NCBI GenBank assembly: GCA_030323885.1
Contig: CM059193.1
Location: 79,015,447-79,079,446, forward strand
Origin: Branchipolynoe longqiensis
Lineage: Eukaryota > Annelida > Polychaeta > Phyllodocida > Polynoidae
Length of the DNA stretch: 64,000 bases
Direction of reading: 5' to 3'
This document shows positions 32,754 to 43,348 of this stretch, piece after piece. How positions within the stretch are numbered: the stretch's first letter is position 1; every line of letters starts with the position of its first letter. A program made the position numbers and the translations under genes. Below the pieces are notes generated by a model. It did not search any database, was not told the DNA's origin, and saw nothing but the letters and a program-made list of their open reading frames with translations.

Positions 32754-32949
32754 ATGGATAGTGATAAACCCTTTATCGCGTGTAATAATGCCTGTAGTGT
32801 CCTGCACTTCCCCCCACCCATGTCCGGGTGGGGGGTGGGGCCCCCATCATGCACCACTCCGCCTCCTGCGCGGGCCTAGCCTCCACTCGCTAGGAGGATT
32901 TTTTTGTATATATATATATATGGATAGATATTATATATACATATATATA
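32754..32949. repeat. GGATAGTGATAAACCC repeat P, copy 1, and AT microsatellite
   Basis: GGATAGTGATAAACCCTTTA then TCGCGTGTAATAA and a C-rich part (CTTCCCCCCACCC), followed by an AT microsatellite (32907-32949). The same opening words occur at 34193-34272, beyond the solo LTR. Confidence 0.65.
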
Positions 32950-33887
32950 TGAAGTGGGCGAGGCTACTCGACCGGTGGAAATGCGGGCCTGCGCTGATTA
33001 GCTCGCATTATGAAATGCGGGCTACTCACCAGACTCACATTTACCGCCTATTTGCAGGGCCGGGTTCACTGCTGTTAAGCGTTGCTAGGATACGTCCATT
33101 GTGACTTTCCTAGCAACGGTGGAAGGTCGGGCGTTCGGACACAGACCCATCGGACGTGTTTCTGCACGCTCTGATGTTTTAGCCGAGATTTAGGCTTTTA
33201 TTGTCGAAAGTCCAAACTTGTTTAACTTAATGGTATGGGAGGGCATTTGATAGTTCATATACGACATGTTGCTACAATCCATTGTTAGTCGTGGGTAAGA
33301 ATAAAACCGTGAGCTCTTGGAAAGGTAAATTGGAATGTTCCTTGCATTCTTTACTATCCTCCAGTCTTCTTGTAGATTAACTGCTATGGTCAACTTGATA
33401 TTCAATTGCTTTGTATGTAATTAAGGGTATTATGCCTAATAGGCCTTATGCAGCTAATTAACCCATCTGCGGGGAGATAATAACAGACATATTAACAGAA
33501 TTAACGTAGTAGTATTTTGACTAGAAATACGAGAGTAACTTAGGCTGATTAACAGTGACAGTGGCAGCAACACGAGAGTGTCTGCTTAGTTTTGGATTAA
33601 TTTAATCATATTAATATACACCGAATGGCGGGGAGGACAGCCAGTTAGTTGAAATAACCAATAATTGCTTTAGACCGATAAATGCGGGGAGGGACAAAAC
33701 CATATTTAGATGATACTCTAGCTGGCCACACTTAGCCCGGGAATGACAATGACGGCGACGGACTACCTGCAGATGGGACGAGAGGCAGCGGCGGTCCGCG
33801 GCAGGCCCAGGAAATTCACATGGAAATAATTACATAAATTAACTCGTAGGCTCGCCTTAAGCGTGGATGGAATAGCCCGATGGTTAA
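32950..33887 (+). mobile_element. Solo LTR of the LARD family
   Basis: TGAAGTGGGCGAGGCTACTC to CGATGGTTAA, 938 bp. ATATA lies on both sides (uncertain as duplication because the target is an AT repeat). Contains TTTTAGCCGAGATTTAGGCT, TTGCATTCTTTACTATCCTC and GACGAGAGGCAGCGGCGG, which the LARD LTRs lack. No interior or second LTR follows. Confidence 0.87.
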
Positions 33888-34291
33888 ATATATATAAGGT
33901 TTATCTATTCTAGCATGCAACACTTGCAACCTAGTATACATAAATAATATATAGGTGTATTTCCGACCTGCTAAGACTAAAAGTGCTATGCAGGTTAATT
34001 AACGAGGCGGAGAGATTACTATAATATGGGCTTCATTTCAAGATGCTAAGTGTAGTTACAGGTTCAGGCTAAGTTAAGAGTAGGCTAGAGGTAGTAAGTT
34101 TGAGTCCGTTCATCGACTAGGAACTCAACCCCACCAATCAACTGTCCATTATGCGGATCGGTAGGTGGTAAATTTTGGAGATCGGCTCGTCTGGATAGTG
34201 ATAAACCCTTTATCGTGTGTAATAAGCTATGTAGTGCCCCCCCCCCCCCCCGCCTCCCAATTGGGTGGAGGGCGGGTACCCGCAAGCTCAC
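33888..34291. repeat. Spacer with repeat P, copy 2
   Basis: 33888-34192 shows nothing recognised. 34193-34272 has GGATAGTGATAAACCCTTTA, TCGTGTGTAATAA and a 15-C run, as in repeat P copy 1. Confidence 0.6.
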
Positions 34292-34448
34292 GACCAGTGG
34301 GATATCGGGTCATGGTGCTGGCGGTGTGATTTCCCAGTGGGGCAGCATTATAAAGTCTCCATGAGTGTGCACTGTCACAAGTCGGTACCCATCCTGATAA
34401 GACCTTATATGTTGCCAGGATGTAAAACTCCAACAACCAACCAACCAA
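34292..34448 (+). mobile_element. SINE-A 3' part
   Basis: GTGGGATATCGGGTCATGGT to ACTCCAACAACCAACCAACC. The head is missing (5' truncated). Confidence 0.86.
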
Positions 34449-34993
34449 CTGTATTTGAGTGCAATAACCCCTGATCTTCCTGATAACTGAGCCCCGAGGC
34501 GGAGACTGAAATGGTCATTATGTTATTGAATTTCAGGGAATCAAATCGAACTAATGTACATAGGAGCAGTCTGTTGTTACGTCTCTTTAACCGAGGGATT
34601 GCATTATCGAACACAACAGTGACATGTAGAGTGGACTTGGAACAACATGGTTGTGACAGCTTTAAAGCCCGCCTCACAGCACGCGGTAATTATAAGTGAC
34701 ATACTTTTTTGTATCAGAGATGAGGAATTGGGTTTCCAGATGATTCTAGCTTCAGTAATAGTCTAGTGGGTGGAATACAAGAAGTGGTTGATCCAACTAT
34801 GGTTTCTAAACTATGCAGCTGTATTTGGTCCGAATCTCAAATTGCTCCCGATCCTCGATTGGCAGGTTTCAAGATAATGCATCGGGCCGTGTGAGGTGTC
34901 CTTAATGTTAGTCTCAATAAACAACCCATGAGCAAGAATGTAATTTATAGAAAGGTGAATCATATATATTGGATTAGTGCTCACCAGTGGTGA

Positions 34994-35143
34994 GGGAGAG
35001 GGAGACCAAGAACATCATGGTTTACAAATGTTTCACAGTGGACAGGCTTGAATTATTCACAGTCTAGCAGAGCAGCACAACATCGGGACAGGTGGAGAAC
35101 CATTGCATCCAACCCTCGACTAGAGGACGGAACTATTGATTGA
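34994..35143 (+). pseudogene. Non-LTR retrotransposon C-terminal fragment
   Basis: One frame reads GRGRPRTSW, then QWTGLNYSQ, AQHRDRWRTIA and NPRLEDGTID before a stop at 35141. The order GRPR.SW....WTGLS...A.DR..WR is typical of the last residues of many LINE reverse-transcriptase proteins, and the copy ends at a natural stop. A stop (34991-34993) lies just upstream, where the frame is broken. 34450-34993 shows no further homology by eye. Family within the LINEs not determined. Confidence 0.7.
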
Positions 35144-35225
35144 TTGAGTGGTGAAAACAAGTGTTAACACACGTATCCGTTATGAGCAGGGTAAATAAAT
35201 TCATTACACACAAGAAATAGATATA

Positions 35226-35723
35226 CAGATGAACCTCGATCCAACGGACACTGATCCAACGGATTCCGGATCCAACAGACACAATCCGCTAGAGTGAATA
35301 TCTGAACATTTGCGCACTTTAAGAGAACTAGTTATTTTCTGAACCCCAGCCTTCCACCAGGGCCCATATGCATGATGCGGTGTTAGCGAGCCAAAACTGG
35401 TTTTGGTGGGGATTTCTAGGTTAGCGGCGAAAACTCAGTATGTAAACACACCGAGTGTAAGCTAACACTGCGTCATGCATACGGGCCAAGCAATACTTCA
35501 GTAGCCACCACCAGTGCTTCAGATTGATTGGCTTTGAGTCTGAAGACTCTGACTCAGAGTAATAGCTACTCTGAGTCCCACTATATGATCATGGCAAAAG
35601 AAACTCATCTCTCCACCATGGTTTCGTATCCCCCCCCCCCGGAAAATGTTGTCACTGCAATGGACAAACGGCTTTAATGGACAACTGCTCCCCTTATTAG
35701 TCCGTTGGATCGAGATTCATCTG
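35226..35723. mobile_element. pogo/Tc1-like MITE (M2) carrying a MITE-J
   Basis: TA on both sides (35224-35225, 35724-35725). Inverted ends CAGATGAACCTCGATCCAAC and CAGATGAATCTCGATCCAAC. MITE-J copy 2 sits inside at 35360-35488, so J inserted later, and a 10-C run lies near 35631. Confidence 0.85.
35360..35488. mobile_element. MITE-J, short hairpin copy (129 bp)
   Basis: Inverted ends of about 28 bp, GGGCCCATATGCATGATGCG on plus and GGCCCGTATGCATGACGCAG on minus. The interior AAAACTGGTTTTGGTGGGGA and GATTTCTAGGTTAGCGGCG matches the subterminal part of the long copy (16750-17570). Could fold into a long hairpin. Confidence 0.83.
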
Positions 35724-35868
35724 TACATGTATACCCAAAGCTAATACATAAGTTAATATATGTATTCTTGTCAGTAATACTATGCATAAATATATCCAAC
35801 ATAATTATATTTGTAACACATACAGCCTTGAAAACGTGCTATTTGAGGACATTTCCAAGGGGTTATAT

Positions 35869-36255
35869 CAAAGACCCTATAATACTAAGACCGCTCACTC
35901 CCTATCTCTCCCATGGTAATGTAAATCTTTGCAGTGCCACCTTGTGGTGGGTTTGATCAGCCCAGCTGCTGGTTGGTGTTTCACATGTAAACACATACAA
36001 TTATATTATACATGAGATAGGTAAGTATGAATACATATTATTATGAAATTGCTATGAACAAATAAACATCATCATCAGCATCATCATCATCATCATTACC
36101 ATCATCACACATCTTTCACATTTATATATACATTTATACACATAATATAGCAACTGTTTAACCAAGAGAACAGCCAGCGCACCAAGTGGTGGGTTTGATC
36201 ATTTTGATTACACAGTACAGGCTGAGTGAGCAGTCTTAGTATTATAGGGTCTTTG
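35869..36255. mobile_element. MITE-G, copy 2 (387 bp)
   Basis: Ends CAAAGACCCTATAATACTAA and its inverted partner. GTTATAT is duplicated on both sides (35862-35868, 36256-36262); extending by one G gives 8 bp if the terminal G is excluded from the element. About 90 percent like copy 1 by eye. Confidence 0.9.
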
Positions 36256-36462
36256 GTTATATGTTGATATTTTAGCATATGTGCCTTAGCGTGAAATTTG
36301 TGGGATTTTAGGGTCGATCTGTGACTAGTGAGGTGACTGATCAGGAACCTTCACTTGCTGTGACTCTCATGGGAATTTCGTGAGAGTTGACAACACTGAA
36401 ACGTACACAAGTATGTGCCCACTGGGTCAAGACTCGGTCCTCAGAGTCAAACCTTGCTGCTG

Positions 36463-36815
36463 ATGTTTGTTTGTTGTTGTTTTACATCCTTGCAACATCT
36501 AAGGTCACATCAGGACGGGTACCGATTTGGGACAGTGCGTACTCAAGGTGACCATATAGCGCTGCCCCACTGGGAGACCAGGCCACCAACATCATGACCT
36601 GATACCTTACTCAGTCAGATTATCTTGTCACTTGCCAACCAGTCGTTGCCCTATTGTAATAATGCCAAGTGCCAAGTGACAAAAGTGACAAGTATCAATT
36701 TTTACGTGATTGGTTTCACTCAACCAGGTTTCGAACCCACGAATTGAAGGGTTCGGATCCCCTGATCTCCCAAAACAGGAGATGGATGCTCAACTCATTC
36801 GACCATGGTCTCCTC
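36463..36815 (-). mobile_element. SINE-A, full length
   Basis: Tail TTTGTTTGTTGTTGTTTTAC at left, head GACCATGGTCGAATGAGTTG-like on minus at right, with GGTTTCGAACCC. An AAGTGAC duplication near 36675 is private to this copy. Confidence 0.86.
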
Positions 36816-36969
36816 ATGAAGTCATTCTCAATTAGCGACATGTGGGACTCCAGGCCCCGATATTGGAAAATCTGTGCACACCGTAGCGATGAGGACAGGA
36901 TTACTAATGGGGCAGGGACCTGTGAGGCGACGTCATCGCGCACAGATTTGTATCCCGGAGAGAATTAGT

Positions 36970-37789
36970 GGGTGGGGAGAGGAAATTAAGGGAGAGAGAG
37001 AGAGAAGCGGTGGGGTCTGAGGTGGAAGGGAGGAGAATAGAGGGTGGGGTGTGAGGTGGAAGGGGGAGAAGGGGGTGGGGTGTGAGGTGGAAAGGGGAGG
37101 GGAAGGAGGTTGGGGTGTGCGGTGGAAGGGGAGGAGAAAGGGAGGTGGGTGTGAGGTGGAAAGGGGAGGAAGGGAGGGTGGGCTGTGAGGTGGAAATGGA
37201 GGAGAATAGAGGGTGGGGTGTGAGGTGGAAGGGGGAGAATGGAGGGTGGGGTGTGAGGTGGAAAGGGGAGGGGAAGGGAGGGTGGGCTGTGAGGTGGAAA
37301 TGGAGGAGAATAGAGGGTGGGGTGTTAGGTGGAAGGGGGAGAAGGGAGGGTGGGCTGTGAGGTGGAAAGGAGAGGGGAAGGGAGGGTGGGCTGTGGGTGA
37401 AAGGGGAGGGGAGGGTCGGTTGTGATGTGGAAAGGAGAGGGGAGGGGTGGGTGTGGCGGAAAGGGAGGAGAAGGGAGGGTGGGGTGGGACGTGGAAAGAG
37501 GAGGAGAAGGGAGGGTGGGGTGTGACGTGGAGAAAGGGGAGAAAGAGGGTGGGCTGTGAGGTGGAAAGGGAGGGGAGGGTCGGTTGTGATGTGGAAAGGA
37601 GAGGGGAGGGGTGGGGTGTGGGGTGGAAAGGGAGGAGAAGGGGGGGGGTGAGGTGGAAAGGGGAGGGGAGGGTCGGTTGTGATGTGGAAAGGAGAGGGGA
37701 GGGGTGCAAGGGGGAGAAGGGAGGGTGGGGTGTGAGGTGGAAGGGGAGAGGTGGAAGGGGAGAGGAAGGCGGGTAGGAGGTGGGCTGGT
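36970..37789. repeat. Purine-rich minisatellite, GGTGTGAGGTGGAAAGGGGA
   Basis: Variable 30-36-bp units of GGGAGGGTGGGGTGTGAGGT and GGAAAGGGGAGGAGAAG. The strand is almost free of C. Open frames up to 291 codons (minus) are artefacts of the array. Confidence 0.95.
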
Positions 37790-37945
37790 GATGGGAAGGA
37801 GCGGACATGGGGTAGGAATTAAAGGGGAGATGAAGGTAAGTAGGAGGTGGGCTGGTGATGGGAAGGAGCGGACATGGGGTAGGAATTAAAGGGGAGATGA
37901 AGGTAAGTAGGAGGTGGGCTGGAATTAAAGGGGAGAGGTTGACGA
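37790..37945. repeat. 67-bp tandem repeat
   Basis: GATGGGAAGGAGCGGACATG followed by GGGTAGGAATTAAAGGGGAG recurs at 37790 and 37857, with a partial third unit (GTAGGAGGTGGGCTGGAATT) near 37908. Confidence 0.9.
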
Positions 37946-38000
37946 TGCAGAGTGTGAAGTGGAGTGCTGGAGGGGGAAAAGATTACTGGGGATAGCATTT

Positions 38001-38402
38001 GGTTGGTTGTTGGAATTTTACGTCCTGGCCACATCTAAGGTCATACCGGAACAGGTACCGACGTGTGACAGTGTGCACTCATTCCGACTTCATAATGCTG
38101 CCCCACTGGGAAATCAGGCCGCCAGCATCACGACCCGATATCCCATATGAGTCACATTATCTTGACACTGATCTAACCAGTCCTTGTCCTATCTTATTAA
38201 TGCAAAGCGCCAAGCTAGGAGAAGGAAGCGACAAGTTTCAATTTTGTAAGTTATGGGGTTGGTTGTTGCAGTTGTACGTCCTGGCAACATCTAAGGTCAG
38301 ATCAGGACGGGTAAGTTATTGGTTTTTACTCGATTGCGAACCGAACTCCCGATCTCCCGCAAGGGAGGCCTGCGCTCTACCGATTCGGCTCCCGCGCCCG
38401 CT
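38001..38402 (-). mobile_element. SINE-A carrying a second SINE-A tail
   Basis: A full copy on minus (GGTTGGTTGTTGGAATTTTA to TACCGATTCGGCTCCCG). It is interrupted at 38257-38312 by another tail copy (GGTTGGTTGTTGCAGTTGTA to ATCAGGACGGG), after which GTAAGTTATTGG resumes the first. The head differs from most (CTCCCGCAAGGGAGGCCTGC). Confidence 0.85.
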
Positions 38403-39610
38403 CAGGGGTCGGAATTAAGGGGTGAAAGAAGGAAGGTGCAGTGTGTGAGGTGTGAGGGGAGAGGGGAGAGGAAGGGGGAGAGGGAGAAAGAAGGAGAGGG
38501 CAGCGGGCTGGGAATTAATGGGAGAGAAAGAAGAGGCCTGAGTGGGAGGCGGAAAGAGAGAGGAAAAGGAAGAGTGAGGGGACACAGAGGGAGGAATAGG
38601 GCGGAAGAGGGAAAAAGGAAAGTGGAGAGAATTGGAACTGGAAGAGGGGAATGGATTGGGGTAAGGAAAAGGGAGGAGATAGGCAGCTGGAATAGAGGAA
38701 CGGGAAGGAGAGTAGGGGAGGGAGAGGGAGAGGGAAAGGAAATGGTAGTGGGACGGGTGATGGAGCGTGCAAGGGGAGTGGGATGAAGAGAGAATGGGAC
38801 GGACGAGTAAGTGGAGATGAAAATAACAGGAAACAGAGGAGAGGATAAGGAGGGGAAAAGAACGGGAAACAGAGGAGAGGGTACATAGAGGAAAAGAATG
38901 GGAAACAGAGGAGAGGGTACATAGAGGAGAGGAGAGGGTACATAGAGGAAAAGAATGGGAAACAGAGAATGGGAAACAGAGGAGAGGGTAAGGAGGGGAA
39001 GAGAACGGCAAACAGAGGAGAGGGTGCATAGAGGAAAAGAAGGGAAAACAGAGGAGAGGGTAAGGAGAGGAAAAGAACAGGAAACAGAGGAGAGGGTAAG
39101 GAGAGGAAAAGAATGGGAAAAAGAGAAGGTAAGGAGAGGAAAAGAACAGGAAACAGGAGAGGGTAAGGAGAGGAAAAGAACGGGAAACAGAGGAGAGGGC
39201 AAGGAGAGGACAATAAGAGGAAATAGAGGAAAGGGTATGGATAAGAAAAGAATGGGAGAAGGTAAGGAGAGGAAAAGTACAGGAAACAGAGGAGAAGGTA
39301 AGGAGAGGAAAAGCACGGGAAACAGAGGAGAAGGTAAGGAGAGGAAAGGAATAGGAAACAGAGGAGAAGGTAAGGAGAGGAAAAGAACAGGAAACAGAGG
39401 GGATGGTAAGGAGAGGAAAGGAATAGGAAACAGAGGAGAAGGTAACAGAGGAGAGGGTAAGGAGAGGAAAGGAATAGGAAACAGAGGAGAAGGTAAGGAG
39501 AGGAAAAGAATGGGAAACACGGGAAAGAGTAAGGAGAGGAAAACACTGGGAAACAGAGGAGAGGATAAGGAAGAAATCTATGTCAAAGAGAATTGTATGG
39601 GAAGGGGAGG
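38403..39610. repeat. 36-bp purine minisatellite
   Basis: Unit AGGAGAGGAAAAGAACAGGA followed by AACAGAGGAGAGGGTA, about 25-30 variants with irregular deletions. As 36 is divisible by three, frames of 228 (plus) and 372, 343 and 204 (minus) codons stay open. None looks like a real protein. Confidence 0.96.
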
Positions 39611-39659
39611 CGAGAAGGGGAAAGGGACTTGGATTGGGTAATTGGAGTTCCTCGCACTA

Positions 39660-40220
39660 GCAGCATGAATGGTCAGGAGAGAGGAATGGGCTAGGAGAGA
39701 GTGGAGGAGAGCGAGAGGGGAGAGGCATGATGGGAAGGTGAGCGGAAAGGAGAGGAGAGATTGGGGGAGTGGGAAAGAGAGATTGGGAGGTGTAGGAAGG
39801 TGAGGGAATTGGGACGGAAAAGGGAGGATGGAGGGGTAGGAGGATGAGGGAAGGTACAGGGGAAAGAGAGAAGAGAGGAGGAAGAGAATGAGCTGGCGGT
39901 GAGGGGGATAACCTGTGGTGGAGCAGTGAGGGGGGGGGGGGAGGAACGGGAGAGGAGGATGAGGAGAGGGGAGGAGGGGAGAAGGAGGGGGGGGGGAGTG
40001 GGGGGGGGAAAGGAGATGAAGGGGGTGGAAGAAAGGGAGAAGGAAGAAGAGATAGAGGTTGGTTGGTTGTTGGATTTTTATGTCCTGGCAACATCTAAGG
40101 CATATCAGGACGGTGAAGAGATAGAGAGGGTGGGAGAAAAGGGAGGACAGGGTAGAGGAGTGAGAGGGGGAGAAGGGAGAAGGGAGAGGGGGTAGAGGAG
40201 GCGGGGGGGATGAGGGGAAT
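39660..40220. repeat. Irregular purine tract with a SINE-A tail insert
   Basis: AGGAGGAGGGG-like sequence with runs of G (39931, 39989, 40002). A minus SINE-A tail (TTGGTTGGTTGTTGGATTTT to ATATCAGGACGG) is inserted at 40059-40113. Confidence 0.9.
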
Positions 40221-41322
40221 AAATTGCCAGCGCAAGCAGCTCGACCTCCCTGACTGCTCGAGCTGATAATCCCCGGTCTGGCAGCCACTGTCTGCCCAGA
40301 CTAGCAGGCTCCCCCTGCCGGCACTGGTCAGGCAGACATGGCGTGCATTGATCATGTTATGAGAACATGGGTAATTGAATATGCACGAACGACGTTTCAC
40401 TATCGCTTTGCTACAAAGCATCTCTTATTCTATTTACGGACTAAATCCTAGCCGCCGGCCAATGACTTCTGCCACCTAGCATCAAAGTTTGAGATTAAGT
40501 GACTAGTCTGCCTTTCAAATAACCTCGACCTCAGCTGCGGCTCCTTCAACATATACACTACAAGGTCCTTTGTTTATGGTCCCACCCACCCATTCTTGTA
40601 AAAATATTTGTGGGGTTAAGTTCTGTAAGCCGCACAATTATTACATTTGAACTCTGACACATGATGATAGAGAAAAAGACAATATTAAATCCCAATATAA
40701 AGTATGTCAGCTTTGCATTATTTCACTTAATCAGATGTATCATGTGAACTGAGCTGGTTCGCGCGAGCACCAGTCCGTCATGGTCTGGTGCGGAGAGAGC
40801 AGTCTGCATGAATTGTGAATACAAAAATGTCTAATGTCTAAATGTATGTGCAGCATACTGTGTTGACAGGTATTATAGAGGATTTCCACCACCTCCCCTC
40901 CCTATGATGGTAACGGCAAGAACTCATGAGCGTACTATAAAAAGGTTCTGTCTGACAAAGTGACCGAATTGGTGTTATGGATGTAAGAATGGTCTATCTA
41001 CAAAAGGCTATCATGCAGTTACACAACTGTTTCTCAACTAGTATTTTTCACTGAGATATATTTCAAATAATATTGCTCTATCTGCTTTGCTATCATGCAG
41101 TTACATAGCTTCAGCCCTCATTATCTTGAAAGCACCATTTTGTCACATAGAACCTTTTTATACTAAGGCTCGAACTAATGTAGTGAGTATACACAAAAAG
41201 ATACAACGGAGAAATGATGTAGACTAGCCAATTTTTATATCAATTTCCTTATTTCAGACTAGGTGTGTTGTCAGGGGTTGTTGCAATGGTGACTTTCGCT
41301 ATCGACACTATATTTCAGACAC
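40221..41322. other. Stretch without recognised repeats or genes
   Basis: Starts GC-rich (GCAAGCAGCTCGACCTCCCT, CCACTGTCTGCCCAGACTAG), then AT-rich. GCTATCATGCAGTTACA occurs twice (41008-41022 and 41089-41105). May be single-copy intergenic DNA. Confidence 0.5.
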
Positions 41323-42036
41323 TTAAAGTTGCAGTCCGATGGTTTTGAGGTTCTGTCATTTATCTGAGATAAATATATTAAATTGATTGTTATAATCTAC
41401 CTTGCTTTAGTTGTCAATAACTTTCATTTTAAATGGCTGACTTTTGAGATCTTTGAAGTATAAACATACCAAATTAATATTGGCAAGCATGCCAAAACTC
41501 TGCGACGATAGGTTTCTGGAGTAACAGGTTCTATTAAATTGACTCAGTATTGCCTTCTATGTGGCACTTAAAGTGGCATAGTCCGATGCTTTGGAGTTTT
41601 TGTCATTCTTCTGAGATAAATATATTGTATTGATTGTCATATATTGAATTGATTGTCTACCTCACTTTAATTTTAGATCTCTTTCATTTTAAATGGTTTC
41701 GAGTTTTTGTAATTTTTCTGAGATAAATATATTAAATTGATTGTCATAATCTACATTACTTTAATTTTAAATAACTTTCATTTTAAATACCTAACTTTTG
41801 AAATATTTGAAGTGTAAACATGCCAAATTAAATTTGGCAGGCATGCCCAAACTCTGTGAACATAGGCTTCTAAGTTCTACAGTAATAGATTCTATTAAAT
41901 TGACTCAATATTCCCTTATATGTGGCAACAAATGTTTAATAAGCGCATCAGTATCTAAGTTAGACATGTGGAATCAAATCAAGATAATTGCTTTAGTTTT
42001 GAAAATTTGATATTTCATCGGACTATGCAGCTTTAA
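41323..42036 (+). mobile_element. Composite MITE-E (three partial units in tandem)
   Basis: Unit 1 starts at TTAA 41323 and breaks after CTTCTATGTGGCA. Unit 2 starts at TTAA 41568 with AGTGGCATAGTCCGATG and breaks at TTTTAAATGG. Unit 3 (from about 41698, without its own left end) runs to TCGGACTATGCAGCTTTAA. Either nested insertion or unequal exchange. Confidence 0.85.
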
Positions 42037-42633
42037 TAAAAAGAATTTATAAAGAAAAGACATATGGACATGTCGCAATGGCAACGGGCAGCCTGTCACT
42101 AGGCTGAGTGTGTTGGGGTAGCATAGTCTGCCCTGTCATCCCCCCACTTGCCTGTGGTGTCCCGGAAATGAGCCATCCCCCGCCATCACTGCAGTCCTCT
42201 ATGGCGCCTTGAACTTTTAATTCATTTCCAGGCCCCCTGTCGGGTCAAAGGGTCACCTAAGAGAATTCTTTATCGGTCCACTCTCCACGCATGCGTTCTT
42301 CCTTTGGAGTCCCATTGACTACAATGCGGTAGCTAATGCAGAAGGCATTGAATGATTATTGGAAAACAGAATCCAGCATCAATCATCCACAGTCTATTTG
42401 CTGGCCTTCCTGTTGCTGGTTGTTTTTTTGTTTTAGTGGGTTTTTTTTGGTGGGGTATTTTTGTTGGGGGGGGAGGGTCTATGTTCTAATGCTGAAGAAG
42501 CATCATCTATTCATATCGGTAACTTTATCCCTTAGACAACACATGATTTAGTATTGTAGTCTCTGGATGAGGGATTCACTTTTACATTTTACATCTGATA
42601 ATTAGACAGACGAAATATAATTCATGAACTTCC
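42037..42633. other. Spacer, nothing recognised
   Basis: Mixed composition with a T/G-rich stretch at 42418-42475. CGGGTCAAAGGGTCACC at 42240 looks like a nuclear-receptor direct repeat (AGGGTCA-type half site), but a single motif is weak evidence. Confidence 0.4.
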
Positions 42634-42636
42634 TTA

Positions 42637-43345
42637 TACCCCTGTCACACTATGATGTAATGAGCGAACATGAGCCTAATGTGGTGATTTTTCGTCATTA
42701 CGTTGATGTACGTTGGATTACGTTATGACGACGTCATAATGATGTTAGGCTGACGTCGAGCTACCTCACATTACGTCGTGTTACGTCGAGTTACGTCGAG
42801 GTTTTGGACATGTTCAACAATTTTGACGTAGCTCGAACGTAAGGGTTTACGTTCGGCGTACGTTCTGTTCACGTTCAGCGAACGCCAATGACATTAAATG
42901 GACGTTAGCCAAACGTTCCTCACTACGTTCCACTATGTTCCACTCGTTGACCCACATTAAAGCCGGTGGAAACGACCATGCGGCATAATGGGAAAGTCAG
43001 GATAACGTCAGGAGAACGTCAGGAGAACGTCAGGAAAACGTCAGGAGAACGTCAGGAGAACATCAGGAGAACGTACGTTCAGTGTTTCGCCAACGTTTAA
43101 TGATGTAAGTAACGTACGGTAACGTTCTGGCGATGGAATAACGTTCATAACGTTCCGTGAGCATCATTACTTTGTCCTCTCTCGTTGAATGATGGTATCA
43201 CTACGCTTTACCAACGTTATGCGCTCATCCACTACGCTGCATCCACGTTCAACTTGTGCCCAAATTTTTATACCATGCCGAGAAGTTCAACGTTCTTCAC
43301 GTTCTCCCTACGTTGACGTCGTTACGTCGTAGTGTGACAGGGCCG
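42637..43345. mobile_element. H-type element H1 (709 bp)
   Basis: TTA on both sides (42634-42636, 43346-43348). Inverted ends TACCCCTGTCACACTA and CGGCCCTGTCACACTA share CCCTGTCACACTA. The interior is made of ACGTTC, ACGTCG and ACGTCA words in both orientations. ACGTCAGGAGA repeats at exactly 11-bp steps (43005, 43016, 43027, 43038, 43049, 43060, 43071). No transposase. PIF/Harbinger-like by target site. Confidence 0.82.
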
Positions 43346-43348
43346 TTA

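Noticed and set aside
36933..37808. 291-codon Pro/Ser/His-rich minus frame
   Set aside because: Same cause: purine-rich repeat read backwards.
38402..39546. Open frames of 343-372 codons on the minus strand
   Set aside because: They are read from a 36-bp purine minisatellite; the unit is divisible by three, so all frames stay open. Composition is Ser/Pro/Leu/Phe only, with no domain.
42235..42260. Nuclear-receptor response element
   Set aside because: Single short match (TCAAAGGGTCA) with no gene context.
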